A stretch of DNA of 64,000 bases from Allomyces macrogynus ATCC 38327 (taxonomy: Eukaryota; Blastocladiomycota; Blastocladiomycetes; Blastocladiales; Blastocladiaceae), in assembly GCA_000151295.1 (NCBI GenBank), contig GG745364.1:127357-191356 (forward strand), in the 5' to 3' direction. A program made the position numbers and the translations under genes. Below, in pieces: positions 1 through 10,400 of this stretch. Within the stretch, counting starts at the first letter, position 1, and each line of letters begins with the position of its first letter. Under the pieces are notes generated by a model. The model was not told where the DNA came from. It made no database searches and saw only the letters and a list, made by a program, of their open reading frames with translations.

Positions 1-684
1 GAATGAAAACGCTTTCTTGATTTGAATTTTGTTGATTTGGATTGGATGCCGTGGCAAAGATCACATCCATTCTCGTTTCTTCCCCAATATCCAATTCTCG
101 AGAAGGTGCCCGATTTCCGCACCTCACACGATCCTTCCGTCCCCATCTCATCACACCGCCGCTTCTTGTCGCCAAGGCTCCGACCGCCACCTCGCGGAGG
201 CCGCAACAGTCGCGCGATGGCCGCCAACATAGGTACCCACGTTCAGCGTCCAACCCACCAACATGTCGTACCCAAGTCAGAAACCGAGCAATCAATAAAC
301 ATGCACGGCAGGATGGGTCTAAAACTCCACAAGGAGACCCGCCGACTTTTTCTCGCCATGCGGCACTTGCGTGTGGCCAGCGGATGGAAAGCATTTGTAC
401 TTGTAATGCAACCCTCGATTGATAACATTTAAATCCAGCTCGTTTGTTTTCTTCAAAACGCAATCATGCATATCAACGCCAGGACATCCATGACCTTGCC
501 CATGGCTCGGAACACGGCTTTCCTCTTGCGCCGCCGCCGCTCCGATGGTCTCGTGACGGGGACAGACCAGGGTGGAACGCAGCTGGCCGACGGTTTCTTC
601 GCTTCGCCGGCAGCAGTGCACTGCGGGTCAACGGTCATGGTGACGCTCTGAACAAGTACAAGGGAAACCGGTAAGACCAGATTC
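1..684. other. no gene recognised
   Basis: Short overlapping ORFs on both strands show no recognisable domain and no convincing splice pattern. I see nothing supportable here. Confidence 0.5.
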
Positions 685-1146
685 CTAGATGATTGAGCAC
701 AAAACCAGACCGCGAATACGGACCAGCGCAAACGTGGCAACGCACGCTTCCTTCCCCTCTCGCGTCAAAATGGGCACGCGGATCAGCGTCAGGCCGTCGG
801 ATGCGACTTTGATCTGCGCCAGCGAAACGACGCTGCTGACGCCAATACGACGGTTGGCAACCGTATCGTGCGCCTTGACTTCGAGATAAGCGATCTCGAG
901 GTTGCGCACAACAAACGTGTGCGCGCCGTTGACTTGCACGGGGGTGAACGAACCGGGCCGGCGGCGCAAGAGTGGGTTCTTGTCGGCGATGCTGAGACCC
1001 ATGTACATGCCTCGACTCGGGATGCCGTCCACGGATTCGATCGTACGGAATGTGATAGAGAGGCGCTGGATCTCCGCGCTGTACTTGTGGTCCGTCATTT
1101 CGCGAGCTTCGTTGATGGTCGTGTCCTTGTTGGAGCCAAGGAGCAA
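685..1146 (-). CDS. C2-domain ORF resembling the C-terminal C2 of PI-specific phospholipase C
   Basis: A 153-residue ORF whose second half has the pattern of the C2 domain that follows the catalytic barrel in PI-PLC. It shows a 'TFVVRN.EIAYL' stretch where PLC has 'F.V..PELA.LRF', then 'RRIGVSSVVSLAQI', 'LIRVPILTREGK' and a terminal 'TFALVRIRG' strand. No PLC X or Y catalytic box is visible upstream on the minus strand, so this is either the last exon of a decayed PLC, a stand-alone C2 protein, or a remnant. The start is uncertain because the first residues (before about residue 20) do not align to anything I know. The C2 fold is inferred from strand pattern only. Confidence 0.4.
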   Translation of the reverse strand: MLLGSNKDTTINEAREMTDHKYSAEIQRLSITFRTIESVDGIPSRGMYMGLSIADKNPLLRRRPGSFTPVQVNGAHTFVVRNLEIAYLEVKAHDTVANRRIGVSSVVSLAQIKVASDGLTLIRVPILTREGKEACVATFALVRIRGLVLCSII

Positions 1147-1210
1147 GTGATGTTCGTTTCAGCGAGGCATCCAAGTCATCAGGCATGATCTGCCGTGTCC
1201 TTGCGGACAA

Positions 1211-2340
1211 ATCACCGCAGTCATGTCTTCAAGGAGAACGGCACGTCCCCTCTTACATGAGACCGGCTGTGCTGGCTGACACCGCTTCATTTGTTCTCCC
1301 GGGCTGCGCCCACGAGCAATCGCGGGGGGCAGACAAGCGCAGCAACTGCTTCGCCGCCCACATCGTTCCAAAAAAAGACAAAAGGGTCGCCAGGAAGGCG
1401 CAGACCTCTCTCATCCATGCACGACAAGTGCTTCGCCGCCGCCCACAGCATCCCAAGAAAGATGTGCCGGGTTTGCAAGGAGGACGGAAAGAGTGGGAGA
1501 GTGCAAGGCCATGTGGATGAGGAATGGATCACCGGAAGAATTGCCCTAGAGATAATTACATACTGCCAACTGCAACAAGCAACAACGTCGGAATTATTGC
1601 AGCCTTGTTCTCGCCAAGCGTCCTCGAATCGGCCACCTCCACCACACTGAACGGGAAACTATGTATGACGTGGATATGGGCCGCACCAACGAAACACGTC
1701 AGCTCGAGCAGCCTACTGACCTGGACGAAAACGATGCCCACGCCATGTTGTGAATGGAACGACCCCTGTGCACCACGTCCGAGAGCGACCGGATTGAGGT
1801 ATATATCATGAGGAGACGAAAGACTCCCCGCTCCACTCTCGCATCAGCCGCCAAACGTGAGAGCAAGTTTGCTACAGGACTGGAAACAGCCCGCAATGTA
1901 CGTATACCAACGTGCCTGAAAGCTGCAAAAAGCATCGAGCACCACACTCATCCATCGCTGATGAATGCACGTGCACAGTCCCAACATGACAGTCTTGCCG
2001 CCCCACAACCTGACTGATGCTCAGCAAATCGCAAGAGATTTCTCGAGTCCCACCATCGAGACAAAGAATCTCAACACATTGAAGCCCCGCAGCAAGGGGA
2101 AACCCGTCACAAAACAGGGCGACGGCGCAATGCCCCTTCCCAAATCGTTTGCGCCCTCGCTGCTCCCGCGCTCGATGGCATCCAACGGTGTTGACAGCAG
2201 GCTCCCTGTGCTCTCGCTGCCCGCCGAAATTTCATTTCTCGGCACGTTCCAGCAGGTCCGTCGATCTGACGCTGGAACAATCTTTGAACTCTGTCCATAT
2301 TGTAGCTAATCCCCAGATCCTTCTCGTTTGATACTGTCGG
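1211..2340. other. gene-poor stretch, possible 5' part of a UAS-domain gene
   Basis: No clear gene. Around 2149-2260 the plus strand reads SLPAEISFLGTFQQ followed by a GTCCGT donor at about 2256. This resembles the strand preceding the UAS domain in UBXN7/Ubx5 proteins, so an upstream exon of the next feature may lie here. I could not find an acceptor that joins the two in frame. Confidence 0.3.
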
Positions 2341-2760
2341 CACTATGGCACGCGTACCATACCAAAAAAATGGCTTCTCGTGGATGTCTATGACCACAAC
2401 AACCTCAAATCGCTTGAGCGCAACGTCGACGTTTGGCGGCACGAGGCCGTACTTAGCGTGATCCGCGAAAGCTTTGTCTTCCTACAAGTGCCATCTTCTG
2501 ATGAAGGGATCGAGCACGTGGCCGTCTTTGATCCCACCACGCACAAATGCATGGCCATGGGCGGCGTTCATGGGACCGCACCGACGTGGAAGCCGCAGCG
2601 GATCTTGAACGACCCAAACGACGTGGCCGAGTTCTTGCTCGATTTGACCTCGGAGCATGACGCACCGGAAACGACACACTTACCGCCGCCCGAGTTTGCA
2701 CGTTTGCTGAAGTATGACCGGTTGATGGTGAACTTGTTGAAACCGATCACTGGTCATTAA
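2341..2760 (+). CDS. UAS (thioredoxin-like) domain of UBXN7/Ubx5 type, partial
   Basis: The reading frame from about 2341 gives 'PKKWLLVDVYDHNN', then 'NVDVWRHEAVLSVIRESFVFLQVP', then 'VAVFDPTTHKCMAMGG'. This is the order and spacing of the UAS domain of UBX5/UBXN7 (KKWLLVNIQ, NRDVW..EAV...I..NF.F.Q, ..ID.RTG). UBXN7-like proteins bridge ubiquitylated substrates and the p97/Cdc48 ATPase. The ORF ends at 2760 without a C-terminal UBX domain, and the N-terminal UBA domain is not seen, so the gene is truncated or split. No clean acceptor precedes the domain, and a TGA lies in frame just upstream. Confidence 0.5.
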   Translation, partial: HYGTRTIPKKWLLVDVYDHNNLKSLERNVDVWRHEAVLSVIRESFVFLQVPSSDEGIEHVAVFDPTTHKCMAMGGVHGTAPTWKPQRILNDPNDVAEFLLDLTSEHDAPETTHLPPPEFARLLKYDRLMVNLLKPITGH

Positions 2761-2807
2761 ACTGACTGTACTGTTTCACAAAAACAACAAGTGCACTTGA
2801 AGAGAGC

Positions 2808-3228
2808 AAATGGCTCCTGGTCGACTACTGCGACCCAGCCACGGTCGCCTCGCGCCCCCCATCAACGTGTGGTGGGACGAGACCGTGTGCCGTAAAATCG
2901 GCAACACGTTTCTCTTGATCCAAGTGCCGGTCGGACAGAACCCCGAGGCGCAGGAAGTCGTCATGTATGACCTATCCGGCAGAGCTGGAGATCCACATCC
3001 ACGCTCATGATGTCACCCAAGGCCACGGTCGATTGGCTGAACCTCTGTATTTTGATGAACGGGGACCCCGAATTTGCGCCCGCGAGTAAGGAAATGTCCG
3101 ACTGTGAGGTGGAGACGGTCGCGTGCCAGCTCGCGCTGTTGGCGAGCTGCCAGGAGCGCAGCAAGCTGCCGCCTGCGCTGGATGAAGCGTCGAGCTCTGG
3201 CGCAAAGGATGCGGTGGTGGAAGAGTGA
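2808..3228 (+). pseudogene. second, diverged UAS-domain copy, broken
   Basis: Immediately downstream of the first UAS copy. From 2808 one frame reads KWLLVDYCDPATVASR, and the next frame continues INVWWDETVCRKIGNTFLLI and 'NPEAQEVVMYDLSG'. These are the same landmarks as the 2341 copy, so this is a tandem paralogue. The frame switches inside a run of six C (about 2857-2862), where one extra C would restore continuity. Further shifts occur after 'MYDLSG'; the last piece (3007-3228) matches the helical end of the domain only weakly. It could be a decayed duplicate or a functional exon damaged by base-calling. Confidence 0.45.
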
Positions 3229-3427
3229 GCTGCTGAGGCAAGTGCGGAGAATGAAGAGTGTCAAGGTCTGCAGTAGGGGCAGTCAGAATTATGATTTCTC
3301 AGTGTTTGGCTTCAGGTTTGTGATTGAATTTGCTCAATTTCTTGTAATAAGCTGGGCATGAACAATACAACTTGATAACAAATATTGGCCTTGTCGCGAT
3401 CCACGACCTGAAAATAATGGCGAGACC

Positions 3428-3445
3428 GGGGGGGGGGGGGGGGGG
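3428..3445. repeat. poly-G run (18)
   Basis: Uninterrupted G tract. Similar G or C tracts of 14-17 bases occur at 34248, 42319 and 58788. Confidence 0.95.
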
Positions 3446-3817
3446 TTGCATTCGTTGGCATCCAAAAAAGCCCCCAAACAGAATTGACTTGCATTCGACA
3501 TTAATTTCACCACCAGCTCCCTCCTCCCAAACTGCAGAGGCGATGACGATCTGCCTTCACGTGAATGGCCTTATTCGTTTTGTGAGGTGGCAGCGGTGAT
3601 GCTTCATCGTCGCTGACCTCGTCCTCTTGCATCCCCGTCTGCTGTTTGGGATGCTTTTTGCTACCAGTCGATTGGACAGCGTGATTTGTGAGCGTGGCAG
3701 CCGCCAATGATCCTTGTAGATCGTTGTTGACATAATCGGTCTGTGAGGCCTACAAGAGTATGGAGTCGATGAGTTGGTCCACGCATGTTTGCCAGGAATG
3801 GGAGGAATCATTTTGGA

Positions 3818-4207
3818 TTAGCGGACCTCGCCATCGTGTAGGACCAGTTGAACCGTGGCCTTGCCAACGAGACTTCCTGAGCGAAGAATCAATTGCGCAC
3901 TGGTTGTCATGATGCGCCTCAGCTTGACGAGGCTGGTGGACAGGCTCATGGTCCCAACTGGCATGCCATTATGCTTCACGTCGATGGGAATCCCAGTTAT
4001 GTCATTCGAGAATGGAGCGTAGAGTGCCTTGCCACATTTAATTATCACCCCCGTGTCCAGCGGAATGTTGATGGGACGCGTGAGCTGCGGCGTGGCACCA
4101 GACAGCGGGGTGGAGAAGGTCACGTCGATGGAGACTAGTTCAGCCATTTTGCCAGGGTCAGCCATCAGCATCATCTCGACCCAGTTGGAGAACCGCGGTG
4201 CCGCCAA
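3818..4207 (-). CDS. hypothetical ORF
   Basis: A 129-residue ORF with a regular beta-strand-like hydrophobic pattern ('VSIDVTFSTPL', 'INIPLDTGVI', 'VGTMSLSTSLVKL', 'ATVQLVLHDG'). It would fit a beta-sandwich such as a C2 domain, but no family motif is secure. A stop directly follows 'HDGEVR'. It may be one exon of a longer gene. I do not recognise it. Confidence 0.3.
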   Translation of the reverse strand: MAAPRFSNWVEMMLMADPGKMAELVSIDVTFSTPLSGATPQLTRPINIPLDTGVIIKCGKALYAPFSNDITGIPIDVKHNGMPVGTMSLSTSLVKLRRIMTTSAQLILRSGSLVGKATVQLVLHDGEVR

Positions 4208-5197
4208 TCAAATACGCACTATTCCCAGGCGACGCCAATGCCATCAGCTGGACGCCCACTAGAGATTCACAAAAAGGTGGAGCGATCAATTTCGGTCGTC
4301 GGCAACTGTATTGCCTTTGATTTCCATTGTTATGGCAGCGTGGGAGTCAGCACAGACCTATCCGGATTTCGAGGTGCTGCTGTGCCTGCGTCATGACTGA
4401 GGCCTGGTTCTCGATCGAAGAAGGAAAGTGAATAAGTGCGTGCTGAATATCGGTGTGCGAGAGAGAGGGGGGAGCTGAAGTGGGGAAGTGTGCATTGGAC
4501 ATGTCGAGGGCGAAGCATTTAGCATGCCAATCCACACTTCCACGTCAGCCGCGATCCAAGTCAACAACCGCTCCGTCCACGTACGCCTCTTGTCTTTCAT
4601 TCGCTCTACCATTGCATTATTCGGTGCATATTCAGGCCTCTTTGAGAAGTGCGAGGGAAACCACCCAGGCGTGGACTGCGACAGATTTCAAGGTTTGATC
4701 AGGATCGATATTGGGTCGGGCAACAATGGATGGCTCTTTTCCCTCACTTCCACTATGATTCGAGTTTAATTGTGTTGGTGAGTCTCTCGGGGTGCCAAAA
4801 GCGCTGATGTGAGATTTCTTGAACGCCTTCATGTGTTGGCTTCGGAACTTAATGGTCGTGACGTTTGAAGAAAAAGAGGAGCCGTTGAAGAGGCATGAGC
4901 TGACTAGTCACAGCATGGACGGATGGATGCACGGGCACACTGGGTGTCAGAGAGGCAACTAAACTGCGTTCATGTTTCAGCGAGTATCATCAGGATGTAC
5001 TTCCTGTTGTAGATGCGTTATATTGGGCCCTCGCTGTTCCACGTTCGTCGCTTGCCCCGGTTATCGCAAAGGGTCGCGCGTGAGCTTTACAATTTAGGTT
5101 TGTTGGGAGCAAGATCCCATCGCGTTCCATTTACTCACTGAGCCCAAAACTGTGGAAGGTATCTCGTTACCACCGAAACTTGAGCAATATGCATGCA
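4208..5197. other. about 1 kb without a recognisable gene
   Basis: Only short ORFs without domain signal. The end near 5197 is the 3' flank of the SH3 receptor gene. Confidence 0.5.
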
Positions 5198-6831
5198 TCA
5201 CGACACACCTCCCGCCCATTTAGGCTTGACCAAACTCGCGGACCGTTTCAAACCCGACTTCATGGCCACCGTCGTGCTCGCGGCAATCGGACTCGTTGCG
5301 CCGCTAAAATCGGCGCGCAGGGCGAGGAGCACGTCGTCCCCTTGCCGCGCCTCCAAAACGGCCAGCGGGAAGAACCCTTCCCCAACGACGACATCCCCCA
5401 CGACTTTCCCCATTGCCCACCCATCGCTAAACATTCGCATGACCTCCACCATGTCCCCCACGCTCAGGTCCAGCTCGTCCGAGTGCGACGCAACAACGGC
5501 ACGCAAGCATCGCCGCGGTCCAGCGATTGTCGCGCCAGCCTGCAACAACCGCGCGAAATTTTCGAGATCGTCAATCGCGGGAGGTGGAGGAAGCTGTGGC
5601 ACTGGTACGGGTTTGGGCCGTGTCCGGCTGGCGGGCTCGGGCTGCGGCGGCAGCGTTGCAGCTGGCAATTGCAGGGTCAGCGCGGCTGAAGGCTGCGGTG
5701 GGAAGGGCGAGACGAGTGAGACCGTCGACGTCGAGGGAAGGTAGAGGACTGAAGCATTGTCGGGTCCGGGTTTCGAAAACGCAGCTGCCACGGGAGGAGC
5801 TCTTGCAGCAGCGCTGCCGCCGGGCAAGTACTGGTTGTGAGTATTCGGGTGCGGCGACAAGAATAAAGCCGATGCGGGCGGCATCGAGTGCGAAATCGCA
5901 GATCCGGCAGGACCGAATTCTGGAAAAAAGTGCGAGTCGGGTTGCACATGGGACGCTGGCCGGTTCAATGCGACGCGATCCTCGTCGCCTGCTTTGCTGA
6001 TGGGCACGCGCTGCGCGCCATGGTGCCCGTGCTGGTCAGGCACAGTCAGATTTGCGCGCAGCGGATCATCGCCGTCCTGCAGTAGCCTCTGCTGTCGCTT
6101 GCGGCGCATCGATGCAAACAGGAACCACAGAAGTGCAACCGCCACCAGCACGCCGATGACGATCCCGATCAGCGCACCAATTGCAAGCCCGGTTGGCTCG
6201 ACTCCAGCGGGGACGGATGATTGCGATGAGTCGCTCGTACTGCCCGCTATGGCCGTGCTCGAGAGCGTGGACGTGGCCGTCATTGTCGAGCGGATCGTGC
6301 TACCAACAGCAGTAGTACTCGTGGCGTCAGAAGACGTGACAGCAGCAGACGTTGCGGCCTTCTTGGGCATGACGAGCGGCGGGGCATCAGGCCCAACCGG
6401 GTACCGCATGCCCGTGTCAGAGCACAGGCCGGCCGACTTCCAGTTGCGCCAGTCCCCCTGCGACTGTGCGTTGCAGTAGAGCGCCGTGGCCTCGGTCTTG
6501 GTTACGTCCTTGCCGCCTTCAATGAAAGCGCCATTGCTTTCTGGGATCGGGCCGCAGAACCCACTACTTGAGCAGCACTATCATCGAGTTTGCCGTCACA
6601 GCGGGTAAACCACGAAGTCAGAAGCTTGGTCAATCCATGAATCCATGAGCAGACAGTGTTGCCCAGCGAATGTAATGATTGTACCTGGTCGACCAGACAC
6701 GTCGAGTTCGGATTGAGGTTGCCGCACACTGGCTGGTTGAGCGAGTTGCGGATCAGCATGCCCGGCTCAGGAAGGCCCTCGGCACTGCATTTTGCCTTGG
6801 CGAACGCAGTTGGAATCGTCGAAACCGCCAT
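5198..6831 (-). CDS. hevein-like / single-TM / SH3 surface protein
   Basis: Two exons, 6831..6685 and 6577..5198; the intron is 6684..6578 (GTACAA...TAG) and the product about 508 aa. The splice joins '...CLVDQ' to 'CCSSSGFCGP', creating the cysteine spacing C-8-C-4-CC-5-C, which is exactly the first half of a hevein (type-1 chitin-binding) domain. The second half (two more disulfides) is not spaced as in hevein. A Ser/Thr-rich stalk follows, then one strong TM segment ('LAIGALIGIVIGVLVAVALL'), a basic stop-transfer (RRKRQQR) and a long proline-rich cytoplasmic region. Near the C-terminus is an SH3 domain ('AVVASHSDELDLSVGDMVEV', 'GWAMGKVVG', 'GFFPLAVLE'). No obvious signal peptide follows the chosen ATG, so an upstream exon is possible. 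Inferred role: a cell-wall sensor linking wall chitin to an SH3-bound cytoplasmic pathway. Confidence 0.75.
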
Positions 6832-7485
6832 GGTGTTGGAGGCACGGGGTAGCAACAATCTTGTCAAGTTGCAAGCAATCAAGTGATGGCGGCTGCGATC
6901 GGGCGCTTGGGCTTGATCCAAGGATGATGGCGTTTGGTTGGCCGTCAGACGCTGTTGGCAGCTCGCCGTGCTGATCTTGCTCGTCGTCAACTGTCGCGCA
7001 GTCCGGGCTCTGGACGACATACGACGGTCGCTGGCAAACGGTCAAGCAAGAAGGGCTTGCGCCACAGCGACATCCAAGTCACGTCACTCCACATCACTTG
7101 GGCCGACACACCAACCACCACATTTCTGCTGTTCTCGCCCCGGCAGATCACCAGTCGATCAGCGGCGCCACTGGTGTCGAGGGGTGCATTTCGAGGGCAA
7201 GTCTCTCGTTCCGACACTTGCCTCGGAGGGAAGAAACACCGCTTGACGCGCGCGACGCGTCCGCCACCCTTTCGACACCCCCATCACTTTCCCTCGCCAC
7301 CACAACCGAAGCCCGAAAACAAGCGAGAGAGCACCCACAACGTACACGAATATGAGCGGAGCAGCCAAGGCGCGAGTCCTGATCACGGATAATGAAAGAG
7401 CATCTCCCTCTCCCTGTCACCGCACAGTCTTCTCGACAAGTTCCGCCAGCCGTTCGCGTCGGCATCCGCCAGTGGGACCTGCAGC
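6832..7485. promoter_or_regulatory. divergent intergenic region
   Basis: 654 bp between the starts of the minus-strand SH3 receptor and the plus-strand potassium channel. It should contain both promoters. No specific motif identified. Confidence 0.5.
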
Positions 7486-10400
7486 ATGCAGCAGCCCCGC
7501 ACCTCACCGTTCTCGACCGAAATCGAGCTCTCTCGCCCATCGGCGAGTGAAGCCGACTCCAGCAGCTTCTTTGCCAACGTTCACCGCCACCAGTCCGGCC
7601 GAAACGTCAACGATCATGGCCGCCAAACGACCCACCATACGATTGCCCCTACGCGACCGGGTGCTGACGATAGCGCCGATTCGGCGACTGCGTCGCCGTC
7701 GCGCCACGTGCGGTTTCTTGGACGTGCGACCGAATCGGCACCCGAGTTATCACGGCACGACCAGATCAAGCTTACTCGCCCTCATTTCGATCATCACCGG
7801 CTCGACCACAAGCTGCATCTTGGGTGCCATGGCCACGACGTGAGCGATGGCAGTGATTCGGACGACGAGCACACGAGCGACGGTAGCAGCTACGATACCG
7901 ACCATCACGCTTCGCGTGCCACTACTGCGCCCTTCAAGGACCGCACGTCCGCAGCCAGCAAGCAGCGCAAACACATGCCCATGGCCGACTTGGGTCTTTC
8001 CGCTGGATTCCGGGACCAAGTCACCGCGTATCAGCGCGAGTGGCATTCGCCGTGGTCTCCCATTCCGAAAATGCGCTCGCCTGGGGCATCTCTGCAGTCG
8101 ATCAATCCGGCACGCCAAATCTATGAGCGTCGTCGTCGCAAGGACCGGCAAGGATCGCTGGATGGTGTTTGGGCCCACGTGCACATCTTGCTCCATGCGC
8201 TCCGTGTTGTTGTGCGGTCGAAGCCAGTTCGCGCATTTGCAATTCTGCTCAACCTCGTCACCGATGCGGTGCTCACGGTGCTTTACCTCGTCGAAATGTC
8301 GGTCGCCTACTCGCTGCCCGATCATGTGCCCATGGCGGGATTTGAGCCTCCGTGGCTCTGGATCCCGCGGCCACTGTATATTTGGATCATTGCCTCGGGT
8401 ACAGCTGTGGTCTATTTTTGTGACTCGAATCTGGTTGCTTCTCTGACATCGCACACATTCCATTTTATGACCAGTCCTCTCGTTCATCAACCTGCTCGCG
8501 TTCGTTTCGCGCGTCGCGCTGAGCCAAGACCCGTTCCGCAGCTTGATGAATATCGAGACGCTCGTGGAGTTTTTGACGACGGGCCCGTTTCTCGTTGCCA
8601 AGTTTCTCGACAACGGCGCGCTCATGTATATCCCTTACTTCCTTCGCTCGGTCCCATTCATTTCACGTTTGCGCCGGTTCATGCACATTCGGCTCGAGCT
8701 GTCCGACACGATTGAGCAAGTGGACGCGATCCAGGGCAAGCTCGTCAATGTGGTCGCGACCATTATCACCATCGTCTACACGACTATGTGCGCGTTTCAA
8801 TATGCCCAAGTGATGTTTGACGACCAGGCGCTCACGGTGCTCGATGCGCTGTATTTGACGGTGGTAACGCTGTCCACGGTCGGATTTGGTGATGTGACAA
8901 GCAAGAGCTGGCAGGGTCGGATCGTTGTGATTGTGGCCATCATTGTCCGTTGTCACTTGCGTCTTGCAACTGAGCCGGACACAAATACTGACTGATCGTC
9001 ATGATTCTCCACCAGGTCGCGTTCGTTTCGGTGCCCGGCATGGTCTCGTCGGCGCTGGAAACTTGGCGCATCAAGCGCAACGGCGGCGGCGTCTTTGTCA
9101 AGCACACTTCGAACCCACACGTCGTGTTTATCGGCCGATTCGATGACCCATCGCTGGTCACTGCGTTGCTCCAGGCGCTGTTCCACAACGTGCGCTCATT
9201 GCACAGTTTCCTGGCGTTTGTCTCTCGCGTGTCGTCTGATTTGGTGTCCACCACCACCACCACATTAGGAAGGCTCAAGGCCAATCCAAGTCGTATTCCT
9301 CTCGCGTCGGCGCCCGTCGGTTCCCGTCAAGGCGCTCATCAACGCGCCGCTCTTCCGCAACCGCATCTTCTTTATCCAAGGGTCGGCACTCAAGCCCACG
9401 GACCTCGACCGCGTGCAGATTTCGACCGCCGACGCCGCCTTCTTCATCAGCAACAACACGATCGCCGAGGACGAGCGCAACGTGCTGCGCGTTTGGTCGG
9501 TCGTGCGGCACGCGCCGCTCACGCACTTGTACATTTACACGCACCGGCCCGAGTTTGAGCGGTACCACACGGTGCACTCGACGGCCGTGGTCTGCGCCGA
9601 CGAAATGAAGCAGAGCTTGCTCGGATCCAACTGCATTCACCGCGGCGTTGCGACGCTGATCATCAACTTGGTCTCTACCATGAGCCCGGCGGATCACTAC
9701 GACCAGCCGTGGATGGCGCAGTACGGCGATGGGCTCGGGCATGAAATCTACAGCTTGCCCACCCCTGAGCTGTTCCAGGGCAAGCGCTTCCACCACGTTG
9801 CCGCGGTATGTCACGTTCTCGCCCTACCCTACCTTCTCCACCCGGCTCCGTCGGTCAACTGACAGATTCGATGCTCGTCTGTCATGCAGTACCTGTTCCT
9901 CGAGTTCCAGGTTGTCGCCATTGCCGTGCGCATCCCCATCATGCACCGGTCCCGCGAGTTTGAGACCGTCGACTATCACGTCATTCTCAACCCGGGCAGC
10001 CAGTACGTGCTGCGCGGCAACGAGGACATTGTGTGCATCGCTCAAGGGCTTCACGAAATCAACCTCGTTCTCGCCATGGTACGCGGTGCTGCTGCCTGGC
10101 GAGCTCTGTCAATAACTTTCTGTCACTCATCGTGCCTGATCTCAATTTGCATTGTAGACCAAGGACCAGTTTGACGAGTCGCTCCTGCATCACCCGCCCA
10201 TCTTCTCAACCAAGGCGGCCAAGGGACTACCGGCGCATTTCACCACCCGGCAGCAGTCCACCCGCTCGTCCTCATTGTTCTCGTCATCAGCGCCCATCAT
10301 TCCGACATTCCCGCCCACACCATACACGATCGGCCAGCCCGACACGCCGTACTCCGACAACCGCAAGGTCGCGCTGTGTCATCTCCTGCGCAAGTCGCCA

